From: Dastarcus helophoroides
Taxonomy: Eukaryota > Arthropoda > Insecta > Coleoptera > Bothrideridae
Assembly (NCBI GenBank): GCA_028583605.1
Contig: CM053332.1
Span: forward strand, 21,023,297-21,087,296
Direction of reading: 5' to 3'
DNA: 64,000 nucleotides
The position numbers and the translations under genes were made by a program. Shown piece after piece: positions 55,561-64,000 of the stretch (positions are counted from its first letter, which is position 1; every line of letters starts with the position of its first letter). The notes beneath the pieces are model-generated. The model saw nothing but the letters and a program-made list of their open reading frames with translations, had not been told where the DNA came from and made no database searches.

Positions 55561-57435
55561 GTTACGTACCCTATATTTTACAATAGCGTACATATTTGTA
55601 CACATATTGTAACCTTCAATTAAATTCATTAGTTAAAAACTTCACGTTGGTGGGATAATACTCGTCACTTTTAAAACATTGGACTCGGCTCGCGATATAA
55701 TTACATGCACCCGAGATTTATCTGGTGTTATCTGGCATTTTTAAGTAAAATACGTCAAAGTTAGAGGAAAATAAAACCTTTAACAGCCACTAACTGACAT
55801 ATTTAGCCTGTACAAGATGCAGTCTGTCGAATAATCTGTGACTTGGCCCCGATTATTAACGCAAAGTTAATTCCGCTGATTTAATATGTGCCATATCGAA
55901 TTCGTTGAGTAAGCCGCTGGTGTATGGGCGACTAATTACAACATTAACATTCTCTGAAATAAAAGAACATAAATCTTATGACTTCCAACAATATATTTAT
56001 CTTTGTTACTTAATGACAATGTAGAAAAAAATACTAGAAACAGGTAGGTAGACAAATGTCAGCTTAAAGCTGCCTCAAATTTTCCCAGTAAGGGTGCCTA
56101 AAGATCTTAAAAGTGAAAAATAGTTCTACCAAATATTTTCTGTTATTGCCAGCTAGCAAGAGAGGAAAGCAGGTTATTGCCCGCTAGCAAGAGAGAAAAG
56201 CAGGTTATTGCCAGCTAGCAAGAGAGAAAGAGAGATCAAACGACCTTATACGTTACAGGCTGGGAATCGTGGCCCCAGTGGTAACCTGTATCACCAACTT
56301 GCAGCGTAGCAAGGAATTGGGTCAAGCTCCAAATGCAAAAAATGTCTATAACGTTAATAGCTTTCTGGTAGAAGAGTAAATTATCAGAAAAAAGCAGCAC
56401 AATGGTTGTTAAAATTCGAGACAAAAGAATTACGCTAATTTCTTTTTACTGGCATTTAGAGAAATGTTATTTTTCTTGCTTTTTGTAAATTGAAGAACAA
56501 AAATCTAAGTAAATTAAATCAATCAAAATCTTACAATAGTTGTCTAGATCTTTTGCCGTCGCACTCCAGAACTTACCTTAATAGGATTCAGCCATTTATT
56601 ATTATTTTTTAGGCTGTAATATCGGTAAAATTCGTGTTAGCGCTAGCTAATGAGGTGTTGTATAAGTTTTCAAGTCTTCGTTCAATCTTTTATCATTAAT
56701 TCTGTCGCAGAGTTGAGTTTAATGTAGGCTCAGGTGCAGGGCTCCAAATTGAGATTGTCAAAACTTGAAAAACGACCGAATGAATTAATGAGTGGATTTA
56801 ATATTTCAAATGGATTTATAACTTTAAGATGTCTGAACACAGTGATTATGATCTCTTTACCCTCTCCCTGGGGAGGCGCGCCTCACTGTTGGGGAAGATC
56901 TGCTGCAGAGAAAGCTAGTGCAGTTAAGAAGCTAATTTGTGGGTATATGAGATTGCTTCCGGTCACTACTTCAATAAACATCTCTTTAATGGTAAATGGG
57001 ACCATTAAATATTCCACAGGTCGTCCATTAACCATATCTAAATGCAACTACCGAAAGCCGTGCATATTTTAATAACAATCGATGCCACATCTTTCTGCCA
57101 TAATACAAAATCGATATTCCTGTTATGTTCTGCAGAGGGGATGTAATTAAGTTTAATCAGGCATGCAAAGTTTAATAGGCAATTAAAGTAAAAAGTCAAT
57201 ATTCAAGTTATAAACAAGTTAACTTTATTTAAGTGGAGCTCCGCGTCTTTGTAGAATGACGTATCAAATTGTCAGTGGGACGATAAGGCAACATTTTAAC
57301 TAAAAACAGATAAAATTATCTGGTCAATCATGGAAGTTAAATATCTGATAATAAAACGAAAGATATTCTAGCCTCAAATGCTAAAAGGATCCTTTAATTT
57401 GAATAATAGATTTTGGGGGAAGCCTAATAAATAAA
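55561..57435. other. Unique DNA
   Basis: Holds the small tandem repeat at 56,140-56,235, an isolated AAGGTAAGT donor-like site on the minus strand near 56,575, and a 112-codon + frame (56,734-57,072) in a GC-richer patch. No domain is recognised. Confidence 0.35.
56140..56235. repeat. ~33-bp tandem repeat, 3 copies
   Basis: Units AGCAGGTTATTGCCAGCTAG and CAAGAGAGAAA repeat three times with few changes. Confidence 0.9.
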
Positions 57436-57439
57436 ATAA

Positions 57440-58470
57440 CCTAAACTAACAGACATTGAAGAAAAGCTGTTCTAGGGTTTCGTTCAATCACCCTTATTTA
57501 TTCGTAAGCTATATAGATCCTTATAAAATGTCTGATCTACCTCTTTAATGATGCCTTTAGACTAGACATTTTTCTCTGCGATAAGTGTCAACTATTCTGA
57601 GCGAAGCTATCCAAAGCTTTATATAAATCGAGAACGCAGTTGCACACCCCGTAAAAATTCTCGTTTAATGAAGTATAATTTTACTTCCCTGAAGGGAATT
57701 AAAACAGACATTGAAGAAAATCTATTCTAGGATTTCGTTCGACCACCCTTATTTACTCATGAACTATGTAGATCCTTATAAAACTTTTTGTTTACGTCTC
57801 TATTGGTGCTTTTAGACTAGACATTTTATTTCGAACATTTTTCTCCGCGATAAGTATCAACTATTCTGAGAGAAGGTATCCAAAACTACGTAAATCGAGA
57901 ACGCAGCTGCACACCTCGCAAAACTTCTTATTTAGTAAAGTACGATTTTGTCCCCCTTAAGAGTATTAGGACAGACATGGAAGAAAATCTATTCTAGGAT
58001 TTCGTTCGACCACCCTTATTTACTCGTGAACTATGTAGATCCTTATAAAACTTTTTGTTTACGTCTCTATTGGTGCTTTTAGACTAGACATTTTATTTCG
58101 AACATTTTTCTCCGCGATAAGTATCAACTATTCTAAGAGAAGGTATCCAAAACTTTACGTAAATCGAAAACGCAGCTGCACACACCTCAAAACTTCTTAT
58201 TTAGTGAAGTACAATTTTGCCCCCCTAAAGAGTATTAGAACAAATATGGAAGAAAATCTATTCTAGGATTTCGTTCGACCAGGCTTATTTACTCGTGAAC
58301 TATGTAGATCCTTATAAAACCTTGTGTTTACGGCTCTAATGGTGCGTTTAAACTAGACATTTTATTTCGTACATTTTTTCTAAAGAAAATATATTCCAGA
58401 ATTTTGTTCGACTACCCTTATTTACTCGTGAACTATGTACTAACTATTAACAAAGCTGTTAAACAAATGC
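57440..58470. repeat. 269-bp satellite, array 1 (~4 units)
   Basis: TCTATTCTAGGATTTCGTTC lies at 57,721, 57,988 and 58,257, with a diverged copy at 57,466 and a truncated one at about 58,386. Other unit landmarks: CACCCTTATTTACTCGTGAA, CTATGTAGATCCTTATAAAA, CTAGACATTTTATTTCG, GCGATAAGTATCAACTATTC and GAGAACGCAGCTGCACACC. Confidence 0.9.
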
Positions 58471-58499
58471 AAGGTTTCTTTTTTACTTTACTATAAACT

Positions 58500-58840
58500 T
58501 GCATTGTAATCGATATTATCGATACGACTATCAAAAACCATCGATGCACTATTGAAAACTATCTATACACTATCGGAAACTATCGATACACTATCGGAAA
58601 CTATTGACACACTTTCAAAAACTATGGATAGTAATGTTTGATAGCATCGCAAATTGAAGCAGCTATCTCCCTCGCAGGACGATCATTGGAACCTAGATGG
58701 CAACAGTAGTTCAAATTAAAAGGTTGATTTTATTAAATAAAATTATCACCTAAAACTATGGATTTGTAAAAATCTATCGATACTATCGGTAATGGAAACT
58801 ATCGCCGATAGAAACTATCGCTGGTAGAAACTATCGATGT
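58500..58840. repeat. TATCGATA-rich minisatellites
   Basis: 58,515-58,640: units of about 21 bp (ACTATCGGAAACTATCGATAC), diverging outwards. 58,775-58,835: units of about 16 bp (AAACTATCGCCGATAG). A 130-bp spacer separates them. Both are built from ACTATCG words. Confidence 0.8.
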
Positions 58841-58849
58841 TTACTGAAC

Positions 58850-59620
58850 ATTTCGCTCAACAATGACCTTTGGTTGTCACAATTTTGCGTTTGTGTGAGC
58901 TACGTCCAATGTTTTATTGAGAAGCGAATCACAGTTGCGTAGACGGTAGCGAAACGGAACAGAATTTGATTTATGGATTAATTAAAGCTTGCTTCCGGAT
59001 AATTCATTGCGTTGTGATTCGGAAAAGAAGCGGACAGATAAATTTCATTCGATAGATACGAAGCTCCACGGCTGAAAATTCGACTGATTCTTTTGTTTAC
59101 ATATTTTTCCGATGTAGCAACGAGTTCTGGAAGACGGTTGCATTATATTCCTTGATTTCGTGACGACGGGAAATGTTTGCCAAGATGTACTTCGTAACTG
59201 AAAACAAATACGTTTTACATTAAGGGAGTGGATGCAACAAAAGGCAGTCTGGACCGATCCCCGTGCTTTCTAAATCACTGCGTTATTGTATAATGCAGCG
59301 GAGATAACTATTGTGGCGGCAAAGTACACCATTTTGCGAAAATAATGGCATTGTTGATGACGCTACGTGAAAATTTAGATAAAGCAAGCATCTTTTATAG
59401 CCATTTTCGTTTTGAAAAAAGTCGCGTTTTTAACAGCAGCAATAACATAAACTTCTCAATTTCACTCTTGTTCAATTTATCGCATTCGCCATGATGACAT
59501 TATTTCTGTTGATTGTGGATTTAAGTTGAAAAAAATCTTACCCTTTTTGTCAGTTTTGGAGATTAAAACAAAAAATTGGGATCAATGTTCAGCAAGTAGC
59601 AAGAGGTAATACGGAACAAG
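58850..59620. other. Unique DNA
   Basis: No gene, repeat or RNA recognised. Confidence 0.4.
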
Positions 59621-59626
59621 AGTATT

Positions 59627-59812
59627 TTTAAAGGGCCCCAAGCTGGGCGCCAATTTAAACGCATTTAGTATTTAAGGGGCCCCACTTTGGGCGCCAATAT
59701 ACTGTACAGATATTTTTAAAGGGCCTTTAGTTGGGCGCCATTTTATAACACATAAGGTATTTAAAGGGCCCCAGGATGGCGCCAATATACCGTACAGATA
59801 TTTTTAAAGAGG
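59627..59812. repeat. Tandem repeat with GGGCGCCA boxes, 4 copies
   Basis: Four diverged units each hold TTTAAAGGGCCCCA-like and TGGGCGCCAAT words. Alternate units share CGTACAGATATTTTTAA, so two unit types alternate (about 90-bp dimer). The best unit, GGCCCCACTTTGGGCGCCA (about 59,679-59,697), resembles the 3' end of tRNA-Lys, so the minus strand resembles a retrotransposon primer-binding site (TGGCGCC). Confidence 0.75.
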
Positions 59813-59819
59813 ATGAAAA

Positions 59820-60520
59820 TGGATTTCGCAATATTTGGGATGCGGATGTAGAAACAGAAAAAATTACTACCCTTAAATTAGCCATCCTGATGAACATTAC
59901 TAACATGTGCCAACGTGACTAAATTAAAAAGAAATCATATGCCCGTCAATGAATCAATCTAGTCACCTTAAATTATAAGAAACTATCCGTATTTAGTGGA
60001 TAACCCTAAAAATCAACTGATAATATACCTAAGAGAAATTCAATTCAATATAAGACGTAAAGGCATCGAAAGTTACAACCTGCTTTACAGCCAAATAAAG
60101 ATCCCGTTTCCTATGGCGAATTGTAAAGATTTGGTCCCATGTTCGTCGCTTAAAAAAAAACCTTGGGGATTTGGCAGCTGTAAAATAAAAGTCGGGTATA
60201 TCATGCTTAAGCGTTTTTATAGAGAGATCTTTGCCCGGTCGCATTCGCGCCGTTTAAATCTGACGGAATTTACGAGGTAACATTTGATTAAAAGTGCAAT
60301 AAATCTATTACCTTCGACAAGCGAAGCGACTTGATTAAGGGCGATTTTCTTGAATTCGTTTCTGCTATGACAGATCTGGATTAGAAACTGGCGCGATTTA
60401 TCGTCCGGTTCACTGTGGCCGTAAAAATCTGGCGTTAGAGCGGCCCATCTGTCGAAATATTAGCAGATTTTTGTCAGTGCATTGTTGCATTAAACTGAAA
60501 GTTGATGATGATTGCCAGAT
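59820..60520. other. Unique DNA
   Basis: A 94-codon + frame (59,996-60,280) and its minus shadow have no recognised domain. The 60,230-60,450 patch is GC-richer. Confidence 0.35.
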
Positions 60521-60670
60521 GACTCTGGTCTTTGCCTCATCAGCATGTTGCTATGAATATTACTAACTCAAAGTCAGCCTCATAAGTCCTCAAGCGGATC
60601 TTTCGTTGTTAGTGCTAAATATTTTTAACTGTAGCACGTTTGACTGCTTCATTACAGAACATTTAATTGA
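60520..60670. repeat. Diverged, internally inverted copy of the 45.4-kb hammerhead repeat
   Basis: TTTGCCTCATCAGCATG and ACTCAAAGTCAGCCTCATAA correspond to 45,450-45,530 in the same orientation. GCACGTTTGACTGCTTCATT and ACAGAACATTTAATTGA are the inverted form of 45,361-45,400. The ribozyme core keeps CUGAUGA and part of stem II (GGC) but has lost GAAA. Confidence 0.6.
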
Positions 60671-60679
60671 CCTTTTATG

Positions 60680-62560
60680 TAAATCGAGCAGGTAATTGCA
60701 CATTCCGTAAAAATTATTATTTAATGAAGTACGATTTTACGTCTTTCTCCTGAAGAGTAAAGGAACAGACATTAAAGAAAATCTATTCTAGGATTTCGTT
60801 CGACCACCCTTATTTACTCGTGAACTATGTAGATCCTTACAAAACTTTTTTTTACGTCTCTAATGGTGCGTTTAAACTAGACATTTTATTTCGTACATTT
60901 TTCCCTGCGATAAGTATCAACTATTATGAGAGAAGCTATCCAAAACTTTATGTAAATCGAGAACGCAGCTGCACACCCCGCAAAACTTCTCATTTAGTGA
61001 AGTACGATTTTGCTCTTGTAAAAAGTATTAGAACAGACATGGAAGAAAATCTATTCTAGGATTTTGTTCGACCACCCTTATTTACTCGTGAACTATGTAG
61101 ATCCTTATAAAACTTTTTGTTTACGTCTCTAATGGTGCGTTTAGACTGGAAAATTTATTTTGAACATTTTTTAGTGCGATAAGTATCAACTACTCTGAGA
61201 GAAGTTATCCAAAACTTTACGTAAATCGAGAACGCAGCTTCACAGCCCGCAAAACTTCTCATTTAGTGAAGTACAATGTTGCCCTTCTAAAGAGTATTAA
61301 AACAGACATGGAAGAAAATCTATTCTAGGATTTCGTTCGACCACCCTTATTTACTCGTGAACTATGTAGATCCTTATAAAACTTCTTGTTTACGTCTCTA
61401 ATGGTGCGTTTAGACTAGACATTTTATTTCGTACATTTTTTCCTGCGATAAGTATCAACTATTTTGAGAGAACCTATCCAAAACTTTACGTAAATCGAAA
61501 ACGCAGCTGCACACCCCGCAAAAATTCTCATTTAGTGAAGTACAATTTTGCCTCCCTGAAAAGTATTAGAACAGACACGGAAGAAAATCTATTCTAGGAT
61601 TTCGTTCGATCACCCTTATTTACTCGTGAACTATCTTGATCGTTATAAGACTTCTTGTGTACGTCGTTAATGGGGCATTTGGATTAGATAGTCTACTCCG
61701 TACATTTCTCTCTGCCATAAATATCAACTATCCTGAGAGAAGCTATCCAAAACTTTATGTTAATTAAGAACGCAGCTGCGCAACCCGCAAAACTTCTCAT
61801 TTAGTGGAGTACGATTTTGCCCTCCTAAAGAGTATTAGAACAGACGTAGAAGAAAATCTATTCTAGGATTTCGTTCGATCACCCTTATTTACTCCTGATC
61901 TATGCAGATCCTTATGACATTTTTTGTTTACGTCTCTAATGGTGCGTTTAGACTAGACATTTTATTTTGTACATTTTTCCTGCGATAAGTATCAACTATT
62001 CTGAGAGAAGCTAAAACTGTACGTAAATCGAGAACGCAGCTGCACAACCTGCAAAACTTCTCATTTAATAAAGTACGATTTTGCCCTCCTAAAGAGTATT
62101 AGAACATACATGAAAGAAAATCAATTCTAGGATTTCGTTCGATCACCCTTATTTACTCGTGAACTGTCTAGATCGTTATAAGACTTCTTGTGTACGTCGT
62201 TAATGATGCATTTGGACTAGATAGTCCACTGCGTACATTTCTCTCTGCCATAAATATTAAATATTCTGAGAGAAGCTATCCAAAACTTTATGTAAATTGA
62301 GAACGCAGCTGCACACCACGCAAAAATTCTCATTTAGTGAAGTACGATTTTGCCCCCCTAAAGACTATTAGAACAGACCTTAAAGAAAGTCCCTTTTAGG
62401 ATTTCGTTCTACCACCCTTATTTACTCGTGAACTATGTAAATCCTTATAAGACTTCTTGTGCAGGTTCCTAATGGTGCGTTTGAACTAGACAGTCTACTC
62501 CGTACATTTTTCTTTGCCATAAATGTCAACTATCCTGAGAGAAGTTATCTGAACCTTATT
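60680..62560. repeat. 269-bp satellite, array 2 (~7 units)
   Basis: The TCTATTCTAGGATTTCGTTC landmark is at 60,782, 61,050, 61,319, 61,588 and 61,857, with diverged forms at 62,121 and 62,389 (spacings 268, 269, 269, 269, 264, 268). It is the same unit and orientation as array 1. Confidence 0.93.
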
Positions 62561-63125
62561 TACACAGCTGAGAGCCTTGAATGGCGTTTCTCAGAATAAT
62601 AAATACTTGATAGATGATGATTTTATGTCAGAGGGAAATGATGTACGAAATAAAGTGTCGAGTGTAAACTCAAACAACTCAAACAAACATCATTAAAATG
62701 TCTGTAGGCTGAAATAAGCTCGACTAGGTCCCTAAAAAACATATCAATATTCAATATTGATTGATTTAATTTTACTAATCCCCATTAACCCCTTAATATT
62801 TGACATTTTTAACCCTTGTTGTGTGAAATTTTTCAATATTTATAACTATTAAACTTGACTAACAATAAATACAACAAGAGATATTACAAAATCTACGATA
62901 TTTCTATAAATATTTGCTATGACCAAACCTGGTTTCGCGTCTCAGCATTATCGGCGGTTATACCAGTAGTTTCTTAGGCCGTTTTTATTCTAACAAGTTC
63001 CATGGACAACAAATTCCTTAATTTAATGTTTAAAATAATTCATAAAGTATAAACCAACCTGCAACCTTTTTAACGTTTATCTAATTATCCAATTTGTTTC
63101 ATATACATGCAATATTCCAATTATC
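62561..63125. other. Unique AT-rich DNA
   Basis: No feature recognised. Confidence 0.4.
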
Positions 63126-63127
63126 AT

Positions 63128-63235
63128 TTTTTCTTTTTTTTGTTCCTGAAGAAGCCCCCCTACGATGGTGGGAGAAACGTCGAACACTTTTAACAGTTCT
63201 TTGACACGGTCCAATCCCAGAAGAAGTATGTCCTG
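63128..63235 (+). repeat. Family B copy
   Basis: CTTTTTTTTGTTCCTGAAG, AAGCCCCCCTACGATGGTGG, AGAAACGTCGAACACTTTTA and AGTTCTTTGACACGGTCCAA match 54,620-54,720 over the whole stretch. Confidence 0.85.
63142..63185 (+). ncRNA. Hammerhead-like ribozyme (family B), covarying stem I
   Basis: GUUC (63,142-63,145) pairs with GAAC (63,182-63,185). Core CUGAAGA (63,146-63,152), extra A, stem II GCCC with GGGA (one mismatch), GAAAC, GU, H17 = C63181. Relative to 54,633 both stem I strands changed in step (U to C and A to G), which keeps pairing. Confidence 0.6.
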
Positions 63236-63239
63236 TACT

Positions 63240-63660
63240 GACTCTGACCGTGAAAGCCTTCGTTATCATATAAATGCAATAAATTTAATAAGTTTCAAGT
63301 GTCTGCTTGCAATTTGGTGCTCTGCATATTAGTACTTTAGATGGAGGTAAATTGGCTCAAGAGATTAGTTTGATTTAAGGTTTGCTTACAAACTGCTTCA
63401 GTCAGCCATGTTTCTTTTCCATATACATGATTTTTCCTATTTTTATCACAACTTCATAACGATTCATGGTTATCCCTCTTTGTTTATATTAATTATGGAG
63501 AGCTTGAGCAAATGTCAGATGTGTCTAAACTTAAAAAATATATTGTATTTTCTCAAGTGTCGAGAATGAAGTAAAACTTTTAAATACGTAAGTCAAAGTC
63601 TTCCCAAGCTCTCTCCTAATTTATCCTATGCTAGATGTTACTAATAGCGTTCCTTATACA
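63240..63660. other. Unique AT-rich DNA
   Basis: No feature recognised. Confidence 0.4.
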
Positions 63661-63663
63661 CAT

Positions 63664-63808
63664 GTATCTCTCTAAAGATGATAGCTTGGCTGCCCAAATG
63701 CGCTAAAACAACCTTTGTTGTGTTTTTTAATCTTTTTTGGTTTCAGGGGACAAGATTTGTATTTTAATTTTTAAAGATAACCAAGAACCAGTCCGTCTTA
63801 CCAAAATA
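63664..63808 (+). repeat. Family A right half
   Basis: ATCTCTCTAAAGATGATAGC, CAACCTTTGTTGTGTTTTTT, GGTTTCAGGGGACAAGATTT and GATAACCAAGAACCAGTCCG, ending ACCAAAAT. The ribozyme-like core is mutated (CTAAAGA and CAAAT for GAAAC). Confidence 0.75.
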
Positions 63809-63809
63809 A

Positions 63810-64000
63810 AAGATTCATGTTTGTAAAAAGATATTAATTTATTGCGGCCAACAGTTTCTGTATATTTTAATAAAAAACTTATATATTACATAAGGTGACA
63901 CTGTGCTAAAATGGTAAAATATGAGGATTTCTAAGGGTACCAATTTTATGCAATCTCAATCCGTTAATATATATCTGGAGGAATTTTGATGTTCCTTTTT
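63810..64000. other. Unique AT-rich DNA at the window end
   Basis: Nothing recognised. Confidence 0.4.

Noticed and set aside
56734..57072. 112-codon + frame as a gene
   Set aside because: No recognisable domain, no upstream promoter or splice signals, ordinary length for chance in a GC-richer patch.
60524..60560. Active hammerhead in the second copy of the 45.4-kb repeat
   Set aside because: CUGAUGA and GGC remain on the minus strand but the GAAA side is replaced by CAGAG; no catalytic core is possible.
1..64000. CRISPR arrays, bacterial operons or phage
   Set aside because: All tandem repeats lack repeat-spacer structure. There are no ribosome binding sites, dense coding or bacterial genes; the DNA is eukaryotic.

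Overview
The window reads as intergenic or intronic DNA from a repeat-laden, AT-rich animal genome. An insect or other arthropod is the best guess, from hAT-, Tc1/mariner-, Gypsy-LTR-like and jockey/RTE-type remnants and the style of the satellites; the species cannot be named. No intact protein gene, rRNA, functional tRNA or CRISPR array is visible. All long reading frames are low-complexity artefacts of polypurine tracts or microsatellites. Only two short candidate exons (45,863-45,970 and 47,071-47,199) and a broken non-LTR retrotransposon C-terminus (54,818-55,137) look protein-related.

Layout. 1-790: polypurine and A-rich low complexity. 792-2,082: Tc1/mariner-like foldback element with TA target duplication. 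2.7-3.5 kb: tandem copies of a repeat called here family A. 4.2-8.7 kb: mostly unique DNA with a tRNA-like SINE head, an old LTR, family A palindromes and an inverted-repeat-bounded segment. 8.7-14.7 kb: AT low complexity, with 32-, 155- and 281-bp tandem repeats and a 515-bp GTGA microsatellite. 17.5-22.6 kb: diverged ~0.13-kb tandem repeat interrupted by two hAT-like elements with 8-bp target duplications. 23.8-27.1 kb: 641-bp tandem array. 27.4-30.1 kb: satellite with ~491-bp higher-order units. 30.9-33.6 kb: two copies of 'element X'. 33.6-45.3 kb: macro-satellite of ~0.5/0.7-kb units. 45.4-50.3 kb: largely unique DNA plus a hammerhead-bearing repeat, a hairpin MITE and a solo LTR. 50.9-54.3 kb: 3.4-kb polypurine tract. 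54.3-55.1 kb: hammerhead-bearing family B and the non-LTR fragment. 57.4-62.6 kb: two arrays of a 269-bp satellite. 63.1-63.8 kb: family B and family A copies.

The most interesting content is a set of self-cleaving RNA motifs. Four unrelated repeat families (A, B, element X and the 45.4-kb repeat, here family D-HHR) each carry a type I hammerhead ribozyme core: CUGANGA, stem II, GAAA, and a minimal AC..GU stem III followed by a cleavable H17. Element X at 31.2 kb and the 45.4-kb repeat satisfy every invariant core position and both halves of stem I. Family B shows a compensatory change in stem I. Element X copies are flanked by 9- and 12-bp target duplications, which suggests retrotransposition. 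This resembles the hammerheads known from Penelope-like retroelements and metazoan retrozymes. Pieces of these elements were also captured into satellites (the 641-bp array and the 491-bp higher-order units), so ribozyme retroelements appear to be a major source of satellite DNA here.
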